Below are positions 16,174-24,583 of a DNA stretch of 64,000 nucleotides, in pieces (within the stretch, counting starts at the first letter, position 1; every line of letters starts with the position of its first letter). A model generated the notes under the pieces. That model was not told the DNA's origin. It ran no database searches and worked only from the letters and a program-made list of their open reading frames with translations. The position numbers and the translations under genes were made by a program. Source of the stretch: an uncultured Polaribacter sp. (GTDB lineage Bacteria; Bacteroidota; Bacteroidia; Flavobacteriales; Flavobacteriaceae); contig CALSRX010000004.1 of NCBI GenBank assembly GCA_943788865.1, positions 558,001 through 622,000 on the forward strand. Reading direction: 5' to 3'.

Positions 16174-17895
16174 ATGAAAGCTACCAAACTCTTTGCACTT
16201 GCTCTTTTATTAAGCTTTATAGCTTGTAAACAAGAAACGCCAAGCGATCAATTAAAAACGATCATTCAAGAATATGAAAAACCCAGAGAGTATGATTTTA
16301 ATAGAACAGAATCGGTAGAAAATACCATTAAATATTATCAAGCAGAATCTGATTTTTCAGTAAAATTAAAAGAAAAGTTAACCGCTGTTTCTCCAACAAA
16401 TTTATCTGAAACGGATAAAATTTCTCGAGAATTATTATTGTTTGTTTTACAAGACAAGATTGATGAGCATACTTATAAAATGTATTTAAATCCGATTACC
16501 AATGAATCTGCATTTCACTTGAATTTAAGTAGAATAGCGAACAGAAATTTTAAAAATAAAAAACAAATCATTGAATATTTAAAGCAATTAGAAAATTTAC
16601 CTAAAAGAGTAGCTTATAATTTAAACTTATTGAGAGCCGGAGTAAAAGAAGGAATTTCGCAGCCCAAAGCTGTTTTTTATAAGTATGAAAACACCTATGA
16701 AAAACATATTATAGAAGATGTTACTAAAAGCGAGTTTTATGCGCCATTTCTAAAATTGCCTTTCTCTTTTTCTGCTGCTTTAAAGGATTCAATCATTACT
16801 GCTGCAAAAATTAGTGTTCAAAAAAATGCGATAGATCAATACAAAAAAATTAAAACCTTTTTTGAAGAGGAGTATTTTCCAAATACCCGAAAAAGCCTAG
16901 GAGTAAGTACAATTCCAAACGGAAAAGAGTTTTATCAAAACCGAATTAATTTTTATACCACGAGTACTAAATATAATGCAGATGATATCCATCAAATTGG
17001 GTTGAAGGAAGTGGCAAGAATCAAAGCCGAAATGCAGCAAATCATTAAAGATTTAGGATTTAAAGGAACTTTTGCTGACTTTTTAAAATTCTTAAGAACC
17101 GACGAGCAATTCTATGCAAAAACACCAAAAGAATTATTGATGTTTGCGAGAGATATTGCCAAACGAATTGATGCAGAATTGCCTAAGTATTTTATTACTT
17201 TACCAAGAAAACCTTATGGTGTAGTTCCTGTTCCAGCAGCAATTGCACCCAATTATACAGGTGGAAGATATTCAGGATCTAGGAGTGAAACATCAGCTGG
17301 ATTTTATTGGGTAAACACTTATAATTTGCCAAGTAGAACTTTGTATACAATTCCGGCTTTAACTGCTCATGAAGCTGTTCCAGGACACCATTTACAAATG
17401 TCTTTGAACAACGAATTGCCAGAAACCATCCCAAGATTTAGAAGGAACTTATACCTATCAGCTTTTGGAGAAGGTTGGGGCTTGTACTCAGAATACTTGG
17501 TTGAAGAAATGGATATTTATACAACACCATATGAAAAATTCGGACAGCTAACTTATGAAATGTGGAGAGCTTGTAGATTGGTTGTTGATACAGGAGTACA
17601 TGCAAAAGGATGGACACGTCAACAAATGATTGATTATATGGCTTCAAACACAGCCTTATCTATGCACGAAGTTACTACAGAAACAGATCGTTATATTTCT
17701 TGGCCAGGACAAGCATTGTCTTATAAAATGGGTGAAATTAAAATTCGTGAAATGCGAAAAAAAGCAGAAACTGAATTAGGAGACGCATTCAATATTAGAG
17801 AGTTTCACGAAGTGATTTTAGCAGAAGGAACAGTAACATTATCTATTTTAGAATCTAGAGTAAATAGTTATATAGCAAAGCATAAAAATGAGTAG
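16174..17895 (+). CDS. DUF885-family metallopeptidase-like lipoprotein
   Basis: 573 residues from the ATG at 16174. An upstream in-frame ATG (16141) overlaps the dehydrogenase gene and would spoil the signal peptide. Lipobox SFIAC (Cys17). The long alpha-helical DUF885 fold contains HEAVPGHHLQ (HExxxGH, about 401-407 from this start) and EGWGLYSEYL about 45 residues later, a gluzincin-type zinc site. Members are predicted periplasmic peptidases. The end overlaps the next gene by 8 bases, so translation is coupled with the hydroxyproline epimerase, which supports a role in freeing hydroxyproline from peptides. Confidence 0.85.
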   Translation: MKATKLFALALLLSFIACKQETPSDQLKTIIQEYEKPREYDFNRTESVENTIKYYQAESDFSVKLKEKLTAVSPTNLSETDKISRELLLFVLQDKIDEHTYKMYLNPITNESAFHLNLSRIANRNFKNKKQIIEYLKQLENLPKRVAYNLNLLRAGVKEGISQPKAVFYKYENTYEKHIIEDVTKSEFYAPFLKLPFSFSAALKDSIITAAKISVQKNAIDQYKKIKTFFEEEYFPNTRKSLGVSTIPNGKEFYQNRINFYTTSTKYNADDIHQIGLKEVARIKAEMQQIIKDLGFKGTFADFLKFLRTDEQFYAKTPKELLMFARDIAKRIDAELPKYFITLPRKPYGVVPVPAAIAPNYTGGRYSGSRSETSAGFYWVNTYNLPSRTLYTIPALTAHEAVPGHHLQMSLNNELPETIPRFRRNLYLSAFGEGWGLYSEYLVEEMDIYTTPYEKFGQLTYEMWRACRLVVDTGVHAKGWTRQQMIDYMASNTALSMHEVTTETDRYISWPGQALSYKMGEIKIREMRKKAETELGDAFNIREFHEVILAEGTVTLSILESRVNSYIAKHKNE

Positions 17896-18898
17896 AAAAA
17901 CATTTTTCTGTGTGGATGCACATACCTGTGGAAATCCAGTTAGAGTTGTTGCTGGTGGCGGACCAAATTTAATTGGTGCAACCATGAGCGAAAAGCGTCA
18001 GCATTTTTTAAAAGAATACGATTGGATTCGAAAAGGATTGATGTTTGAACCACGCGGACATGATATGATGAGCGGAAGTATTTTATTTCCACCTCACAAT
18101 CCAGAAAACGATTTTGCTATTTTATTTATTGAAACTTCGGGTTGTTTGCCAATGTGTGGACACGGAACCATTGGTACTATTACCATAGCTATTGAAGAAG
18201 GTTTGGTAACGCCAAAAGTTCCTGGAAAAATTAAAATGGAAGCTCCAGCAGGCTTGGTAAATATAGAATACGGACAAACGGGTAAAAAAGTAGATTGGGT
18301 AAAACTAACCAATGTAAAGAGCTATTTAGCAGCAGAAAATTTAACAATTGATTGTCCTGAATTGGGAACAATTACTTTTGACGTTGCTTATGGAGGAAAT
18401 TATTATGCCATTGTAGATCCGCAAGAAAACTTTTCTGGTGTTCACGATTTTACAGCTTCAAAAATTATTCAATATTCTCAGGTTGTTCGAGATAGAATCA
18501 ATGAAAAATATCCAGACCTATTTATTCACCCAGAGAATGAAACTATAAGAGATGTCACGCATTTATTATGGACAGGAAACCCAATTGATCCAACATCATC
18601 TGGAAGAAACGCTGTTTTTTATGGTGATAAAGCAATTGATAGAAGTCCCTGCGGAACTGGAACTTCAGCAAGATTGGCACAATTATACGCCAAAGGAAAA
18701 CTGAAGTTAGGAGAAAAATTTATCCACGAGAGTTTTATTGGAAGCAAATTTATTGGTTGTGTAGAGGAAGAAACGATTCTGGATGGTAAAATTGCTATTG
18801 TTCCAAGTATTCAAGGCTGGGCAAAAGTATACGGATATAATACCATTGTAATTGATGATGAAGACGATCCGTATGCTCATGGTTTTCAAGTAATCTAA
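17888..18898 (+). CDS. 4-hydroxyproline 2-epimerase (proline racemase family)
   Basis: 336 residues. Both catalytic cysteines of the racemase/epimerase class are present: Cys90 in LPMCGHGTIG and Cys255 in DRSPCGTGTSARL. It interconverts trans-4-hydroxy-L-proline and cis-4-hydroxy-D-proline, the first step of the bacterial degradation route. This two-cysteine pattern separates it from the paralogue at 32937-34004, which has Thr at the second site and should be a dehydratase. Its ATG lies inside the preceding gene. The oxidase for its D-product is at 21181. Confidence 0.93.
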   Translation: MSRKTFFCVDAHTCGNPVRVVAGGGPNLIGATMSEKRQHFLKEYDWIRKGLMFEPRGHDMMSGSILFPPHNPENDFAILFIETSGCLPMCGHGTIGTITIAIEEGLVTPKVPGKIKMEAPAGLVNIEYGQTGKKVDWVKLTNVKSYLAAENLTIDCPELGTITFDVAYGGNYYAIVDPQENFSGVHDFTASKIIQYSQVVRDRINEKYPDLFIHPENETIRDVTHLLWTGNPIDPTSSGRNAVFYGDKAIDRSPCGTGTSARLAQLYAKGKLKLGEKFIHESFIGSKFIGCVEEETILDGKIAIVPSIQGWAKVYGYNTIVIDDEDDPYAHGFQVI

Positions 18899-18909
18899 AA
18901 AACAAAATT

Positions 18910-21177
18910 ATGAAACATTTTAAACGAACAGTATTTGTTTTAGGAACGATGATCCTTTTATCATGTTCAGACTCAAAAAATGAAATTTCAGAAAAAAATT
19001 ATCAAAGTGCTGTGAGTTTTATGTACGAGAATTTCAATAATAAAACAGCATTTAACCTGAATACAAGAGTAAATTGGTTTAATGATGATTCTGGTTTTTG
19101 GTTTGTAGAGTATACTAAAAATAGGAAAACCTATAAAACTGTTTCGTTTAACAATGCAACAGAAGTAAAAGAATTATTTGATCAAAAAAAGTTAGCAGAA
19201 TCTTTAAACAAGTTGAATGATAGTAAATTAGAAGAAAACAATTTATCCTTGTCGAACATTCAGACAATTAAAGACGGATTTTCATTTACAACTAGCAATA
19301 AAAATTATTCATTAAATATTGATTCTTATGAATTGATTGAAGTTGAAAAAAGCGAAAGAAAACCTAGAAACGAATTTGAAAGTACTTCACCAGATGGAAA
19401 ATGGATTGCCTATACAAAAAACTACAACTTATATATCAAATCTACCATAAATAAAAGAATATACCAGTTAAGTTTTGATGGTAAAAAAGGATATGAATAT
19501 GCTTCTTGGTATGGTTGGTACGATAAAATGGAAGGTGAAAACGGAGAACGTCCAAAACGTTTTAGCGTAAATTGGTCTGCAGATTCTAAATGGATTTCAG
19601 CCAACATCGTAGATACAAGAAATGCAGAGAAAATGTATTTATTAGACTGGAGTAAAGATGATGTGTATAAGCCAGAACTGTTGTCGTATTACCGTGGTTC
19701 TCCTGGAGATACATCCATGGTAAAACTAACACCTACTTTCTTTAATGTTGCTACTAAAAAGCAAGTAAAAACAACATTGCCTACACAAACACATATTAAC
19801 TCTGTAAGTAGTCAATGGACCAATTCTTCCGGGGTTTTGCTAGCACATATTCCGTACAGAGGGTTTCAAAAAAACGAATTGGTACAAGTAAATTTAAATA
19901 CTGGAAAATCAACGACCCCAATTACAGAAACGTCCAATACCAATATTGATAATTTCGAATATCGTTTTTTAGAAAAGAGCCAGAAAATACTTTTCTTGTC
20001 AGAAAGAACAGGTTGGAGGCAATTGCATTTGTATGATTTTAATACCAATACTACCAAACTACTTACAAGTGATAAGTACTTTGTAAATAATATTGAATAT
20101 ATCGACGAAGAAAATGAAACGATTTATTATTTAGCTTCAGGAAAAGAAACTCAGAACAATCCCTATCATCAACAAGTCTATAAAGTAAGTTTTAAAGGAG
20201 AAGAACGATTATTAACTCCAGAAAACAAACATCATCAAATTTCTTTTTCAAAAAATGGAGATTATTTTACAGACAACATTTCTACTATCAATTCGCCTAC
20301 AAATACAGTTTTAAGAGAAGCATCCACAGGGGAAATACTAGCAAATCTAACCGTAGCAGATATTTCTGACGCAGAAAGTAGAGGGTATACGACACCAGAA
20401 GTATTTTCTATGATTGCAAAAGATGGTAAAACAACTATCTATGGTGCTTTTTGGAAGCCTACAAATTTTGATGCTTCAAAAAAATATCCAATTATAGATG
20501 CAACATATACGGGACCACATACACAACGTTTTCCTAAATCTTTTGATAACGTTTTTAACAATCAGTCGTTGGCAGAGCTAGGTTTTATTGTTGTTCGAGT
20601 TGATGGATTAGGAACTTCTGGACGATCAAAAGAATTTCATGATCATTCCTATAAGAACATGGGAAATAACTTAGAAGATCATGTGTTGGCCATTAAATAT
20701 TTAGCAAATATGTATTCTTGGATTGACATTGATAAAGTTGGAATTTACGGGCATTCTGCAGGAGGATATGATACAGGAAGAGCCTTATTAGCCTTTCCAG
20801 ATTTTTATAAAGTTGGTGTTGCGAGTTCTGGAGATCATGATTTTAGAATGGAAAAAGCGTGGTGGCCAGAAATGTATCAAGGTTGGCCTGTTGATGAAAC
20901 CTATCAAAAAGTTTCTAACATTACAAATGCATCAAATTTAAAAGGAAAGCTATTACTAACTCATGGTGGATTAGATGACAATGTAAATCCATCTGCAACT
21001 TTTAAATTAGCTGAAGAATTAATTAAAGCAGATAAGCAGTTTGATATGTTAATTTTACCAAGTCAACGACATGGATATCAAGGAGATTATCAAAAATATT
21101 TTTTAAAGAAAAGATGGAACTATTTTGTAAAACATCTAGGGAATAATAAGCCAATTTGGAATTTTAACTGGAATTAA
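18910..21177 (+). CDS. S9-family prolyl oligopeptidase / DPP-IV-like lipoprotein
   Basis: 755 residues. Lipoprotein signal with lipobox LLSC (Cys19). An N-terminal DPP-IV beta-propeller (about 60-490) is followed by an alpha/beta hydrolase domain with catalytic Ser616 (YGHSAGGYD), Asp689 or 690 (GGLDDN) and His721 (RHGY). DPP-IV-type enzymes remove Xaa-Pro dipeptides. In this gene set it most likely releases Xaa-Pro or Xaa-Hyp units from collagen-like peptides in the periplasm. It is 11 bases after the epimerase gene and 3 bases before the FAD oxidase gene, so part of one operon. A second, distinct S9 gene lies at 39554-41740. Confidence 0.92.
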   Translation: MKHFKRTVFVLGTMILLSCSDSKNEISEKNYQSAVSFMYENFNNKTAFNLNTRVNWFNDDSGFWFVEYTKNRKTYKTVSFNNATEVKELFDQKKLAESLNKLNDSKLEENNLSLSNIQTIKDGFSFTTSNKNYSLNIDSYELIEVEKSERKPRNEFESTSPDGKWIAYTKNYNLYIKSTINKRIYQLSFDGKKGYEYASWYGWYDKMEGENGERPKRFSVNWSADSKWISANIVDTRNAEKMYLLDWSKDDVYKPELLSYYRGSPGDTSMVKLTPTFFNVATKKQVKTTLPTQTHINSVSSQWTNSSGVLLAHIPYRGFQKNELVQVNLNTGKSTTPITETSNTNIDNFEYRFLEKSQKILFLSERTGWRQLHLYDFNTNTTKLLTSDKYFVNNIEYIDEENETIYYLASGKETQNNPYHQQVYKVSFKGEERLLTPENKHHQISFSKNGDYFTDNISTINSPTNTVLREASTGEILANLTVADISDAESRGYTTPEVFSMIAKDGKTTIYGAFWKPTNFDASKKYPIIDATYTGPHTQRFPKSFDNVFNNQSLAELGFIVVRVDGLGTSGRSKEFHDHSYKNMGNNLEDHVLAIKYLANMYSWIDIDKVGIYGHSAGGYDTGRALLAFPDFYKVGVASSGDHDFRMEKAWWPEMYQGWPVDETYQKVSNITNASNLKGKLLLTHGGLDDNVNPSATFKLAEELIKADKQFDMLILPSQRHGYQGDYQKYFLKKRWNYFVKHLGNNKPIWNFNWN

Positions 21178-21180
21178 TTA

Positions 21181-22431
21181 ATGAGTAAAAAAGTAGTAAT
21201 TATTGGTGGCGGAATTGTAGGATTGAGTTCTGCCTATTACCTTCAAAAAGAAGGACATCAAGTTACCGTAATAGATAAATCTGATTTTTCAAGTGGAGCA
21301 TCTTTTGTGAATGCAGGTTATATTACTCCAAGTCATATTATCTCTCTAGCTGCTCCAGGAATTATAACAAAGGGCCTTAAATGGATGTTGAATCCTGCGA
21401 GTCCTTTTTATGTGAAACCAAGACTGGATGTAGAGTTTTTAAAATGGGCATGGGCATTTAAAAAATCTGCTAATGCAACAAAAGTAGAATCTTCAACTAC
21501 TGTTATTAGAGATATCAATTTGTTGAGTAGAGATTTATATGAAGATTTAAAAACGATGAGTGAATTTGATTTTCATTATGAGCGAAAAGGTTTGATGATG
21601 TATTATAAATCAGACAAAGTTGGAGAACATGAATGGGAATTCGGAAAAAAAGCAATTGAAATTGGATTGAATGCAGAACATTTAACTTCAATGGAAGCAA
21701 TTAGAAAGTATGAACCAACAGCAGATTTAAATGTAAAAGGAGCAGTGTATTTTGATTGTGATGCACATATGACACCCTCTGATTTTATGCCAGAAATGAT
21801 TGCATATTTAAAATCTAAGGGCGTTGTGATTAATGCAAATGAAGAAGTAAAAGATGTTACTGTTTCCAATCAAACAATTACAACAGTAATCACAAATAAA
21901 TCATCTTATGATGCTGATGAGGTGGTTATGGCTGCTGGAAGTTGGAGCCCCTTGTTAACAAAAAAACTGGGAATAAAAATTCCAATTCAAGCTGGAAAGG
22001 GCTATCGTATTAATGTAGAAAGAGAAACAAAAATTTCTATGCCAGCTGTATTGTGCGAAGCAAAAGTTGCAGTTACTCCAATGAACGGATTTACACGTTT
22101 TGCAGGCACTATGGAAATTGCAGGAATAAACAATCATATAAATCCAGTTCGTGTCAACGCAATTGCAAATGCAGCCCAAAAGTATTACAACAATTTAGAG
22201 ATTAAAGAAGAAGAAAAGAATGTAGCACAATTTGGATTAAGACCTTGTTCTCCAGATGGCTTGCCGTATATTGGTAAATCATCTAAATGTGCTAATTTAA
22301 CAGTAGCAGCAGGTCATGCAATGATGGGTTGGAGTTTAGGACCAGCAACAGGGAAATTAGTATCTGAAATTATTTCTGATAAAAAAGTAAGTTTAGATTT
22401 GAGCCCTTTTCACCCAGATAGAAAATTTTAG
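21181..22431 (+). CDS. FAD-dependent D-amino acid oxidoreductase (probable D-hydroxyproline dehydrogenase)
   Basis: 416 residues of the DadA/DAO family. The N-terminal FAD-binding motif GGGIVGLSSAYYL is at about 8-20, and the C-terminal GLRPCSPDGLPYIG and AAGHAMMGWSLGPATG blocks are typical. It would oxidise cis-4-hydroxy-D-proline, the epimerase product, to 1-pyrroline-4-hydroxy-2-carboxylate, giving electrons to the respiratory chain at the inner membrane face. Family call is firm; substrate follows from the neighbouring epimerase, deaminase and semialdehyde dehydrogenase. A general D-amino acid dehydrogenase is the alternative. Confidence 0.88.
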   Translation: MSKKVVIIGGGIVGLSSAYYLQKEGHQVTVIDKSDFSSGASFVNAGYITPSHIISLAAPGIITKGLKWMLNPASPFYVKPRLDVEFLKWAWAFKKSANATKVESSTTVIRDINLLSRDLYEDLKTMSEFDFHYERKGLMMYYKSDKVGEHEWEFGKKAIEIGLNAEHLTSMEAIRKYEPTADLNVKGAVYFDCDAHMTPSDFMPEMIAYLKSKGVVINANEEVKDVTVSNQTITTVITNKSSYDADEVVMAAGSWSPLLTKKLGIKIPIQAGKGYRINVERETKISMPAVLCEAKVAVTPMNGFTRFAGTMEIAGINNHINPVRVNAIANAAQKYYNNLEIKEEEKNVAQFGLRPCSPDGLPYIGKSSKCANLTVAAGHAMMGWSLGPATGKLVSEIISDKKVSLDLSPFHPDRKF

Positions 22432-22456
22432 TTTTATAAATAATCAATACAAGAAC

Positions 22457-23665
22457 ATGAAAGGAATTGGAGGATCAACTATTGAAGCAGAATTAAATGC
22501 CATTCAACCCATAGCACATTTAGTGCAGCCAATACAGAAGGGAGAATTTCAACAACGAATAGACAAAGCGTGCAAGTTAATGCAAGAACAAAGTGTGCCA
22601 GCAATGTATTTACACGCAGGAACCAACTTGTATTATTTTACAGGGATGAAATGGAATGCGAGTGAAAGAATGGTTGGAGCAGTTTTATTTCCGAATGGAA
22701 AATTAATTTTCATAGCGCCCGAATTTGAAAAAGGAACAATTTTCGATTTTATGTTGATAGAAGGAAAGGTGCGTTGTTGGGAAGAACACGAATCGCCTTA
22801 TGAATTGTTTGTTGCTATTTTAAAAGAAAATGGAGTAGAGGTTGGAGCAGTTTCTATGGATGAAGCTACACCTTTTTTTGTGTTTGACGGAATTAGAAAT
22901 TGTCAGAATGACTATCAACTAGTAAATGCAAAACCAATTACTGCTGGGTGTAGAATGATTAAATCTGATGCAGAAATAGCAATTATGCAACACGCAATGA
23001 ACATTACCTTAGAAGTTCAAAAAGCTGCTGCAAGAATTTTACGAGTAGGGATATCCGCTAAAGAAGTAACCGATTTTATTCATAATGCACACGTCAAATA
23101 TGGGATTCCAACAGGCTCTTATTTTTGTATTGTATTATTTGGAGTAGATTCTTCTTTTCCTCACGGTGTAAAAACGCCAAAAGATTTAGAAGAAAATGAA
23201 GTTGTTTTATTAGATACAGGTTGTTTGTTACATGATTATATTTCTGATATTACAAGAACATTTGTTTATGGCAATGCTAATGAAGAACAAATACGAATTT
23301 GGAATATTGAAAAAGAAACACAACAAGCAGCTTTTGATGCTGCCCAACTAGGAAATACGTGTGCAGATGTTGACAATGCTTCTAGAGTCGTTTTAGAATC
23401 TCATGGTTTAGGACCTGATTATAAATTACCTGGCTTGCCACATAGAACGGGACATGGAATTGGATTGGGAATTCATGAATGGCCATACATTGTTAGAAAT
23501 GACAAAACGGTTTTAGAACCTGGAATGACGTTTAGTAATGAGCCAATGATTTGTGTTCCTGGTAAATTCGGAATTCGACATGAAGATCATATTTACATGA
23601 CAGAAAACGGACCAAAATGGTTTACAGAGCCGATGTATTCAATTGACAACCCATTCGGAATTTAG
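22457..23665 (+). CDS. M24-family Xaa-Pro peptidase (prolidase/aminopeptidase P-like)
   Basis: 402 residues with no signal peptide, so cytosolic. The N-terminal creatinase-like domain is followed by the pita-bread domain with all five metal ligands: Asp253, Asp264, His333, Glu362 and Glu376. It would split Xaa-Pro or Xaa-Hyp dipeptides or tripeptides after import, giving free hydroxyproline for the epimerase. It is the last gene of the plus-strand set. Its stop overlaps the stop of the convergent GNAT gene by 4 bases with no terminator hairpin between. Confidence 0.9.
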   Translation: MKGIGGSTIEAELNAIQPIAHLVQPIQKGEFQQRIDKACKLMQEQSVPAMYLHAGTNLYYFTGMKWNASERMVGAVLFPNGKLIFIAPEFEKGTIFDFMLIEGKVRCWEEHESPYELFVAILKENGVEVGAVSMDEATPFFVFDGIRNCQNDYQLVNAKPITAGCRMIKSDAEIAIMQHAMNITLEVQKAAARILRVGISAKEVTDFIHNAHVKYGIPTGSYFCIVLFGVDSSFPHGVKTPKDLEENEVVLLDTGCLLHDYISDITRTFVYGNANEEQIRIWNIEKETQQAAFDAAQLGNTCADVDNASRVVLESHGLGPDYKLPGLPHRTGHGIGLGIHEWPYIVRNDKTVLEPGMTFSNEPMICVPGKFGIRHEDHIYMTENGPKWFTEPMYSIDNPFGI

Positions 23666-24135
23666 ATATCCAAATCATTAGTATCCATTCGCATGTGAAG
23701 CAAGTGTTTTTTAAAACCAGCTTTTTCGTAAGCTCTAATTGCTGATGGATTAGAATCATAAACATCCAAACGAATTTCATGAATGTTTTTTGCTTTACTC
23801 CAAGTTAATAAAGCATCTATGATTAATTTATTATAACCGTTGCCGCGGTATTTTTCTGGTACATACATAAACCCTAAATAAACATGATTATCGTGTTTTA
23901 AATAAACTCTATCAGGCTTTATTTTAGCATAACCAGAAGCAACTAATTCACCATTAATTTCTACAACATATAGAACAGCATCAGCATTGGTTATAAAACT
24001 TTCTAAATCATAATAGATTACTTTGCCATCTTTTATCGTAACATCCATAGGTCGTTCGGCATCAACCAAACCATCCATAAATTTATTTAAAGTTGGCAAG
24101 TCATCTTTTGTTGCAACTCTAACAATCGGTTTCAT
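23662..24135 (-). CDS. GNAT-family N-acetyltransferase
   Basis: 157 residues from the ATG at 24135; a longer frame would run into the preceding gene. The acetyl-CoA site is at about 87-97 (VPEKYRGNGYNKLI), followed by HEIRLDVYDSNPSAIRAYEKAGF, the classic motif B. The start is one base beyond the stop of the upstream NTF2-like gene. It is the last gene of the minus-strand set that begins at 34956. Substrate unknown; it could acetylate an amine intermediate of the catabolic route or be a passenger. Confidence 0.85.
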   Translation of the reverse strand: MKPIVRVATKDDLPTLNKFMDGLVDAERPMDVTIKDGKVIYYDLESFITNADAVLYVVEINGELVASGYAKIKPDRVYLKHDNHVYLGFMYVPEKYRGNGYNKLIIDALLTWSKAKNIHEIRLDVYDSNPSAIRAYEKAGFKKHLLHMRMDTNDLDI

Positions 24136-24136
24136 A

Positions 24137-24568
24137 TTATGAAGAAGTGTCGGCAATAATTTTCCACTCACCATTGATCTTTTTAAAGATGATCATAAAA
24201 ATACCATTTGCATCCCCAACTTTTCTAGTTAAATGATATTCTCCCATCAAAAAATAAGCGCCTTCATTGATTTTAGAAATATCATTGATTTTAAATTTTA
24301 ACGTTCCAGAATGATCTGGAGTAGGATATCCTCTTTTATAATTGGCTAAGGTTTTCTCCCATCCAAGAGTTACCCCGTTGCTTCCATAAAATTTTAACGA
24401 GTCAGATTTCCAATACCCTTGCATAAAGCCTTCTAAATCGTGTTTAGACCAAGCTATTTGCTGAGCATCCATAACTGCTAAAATAGCCTTTTTGTCTTGC
24501 TCTTCTGAAGAAGTTGAACAAGAAGAAATGATTAAACAAATAATGGAAATAAATAGTATTTTTTTCAT
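24137..24568 (-). CDS. NTF2/SnoaL-like (DUF4440) lipoprotein
   Basis: 143 residues. Lipobox ISSC (Cys17). The alpha+beta barrel of the DUF4440 type follows: AILAVMDAQQIAWSKHDLEGFM helix, LKFYGSNGVTLGWE strand, and terminal FKKINGEWKIIADTSS. Such proteins bind small ligands or have minor catalytic activity; no specific role known. It is 15 bases after the amidohydrolase gene and directly before the GNAT gene, so in the same operon and exported to the periplasm. Confidence 0.82.
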   Translation of the reverse strand: MKKILFISIICLIISSCSTSSEEQDKKAILAVMDAQQIAWSKHDLEGFMQGYWKSDSLKFYGSNGVTLGWEKTLANYKRGYPTPDHSGTLKFKINDISKINEGAYFLMGEYHLTRKVGDANGIFMIIFKKINGEWKIIADTSS

Positions 24569-24583
24569 AATTAATGATTTTTA

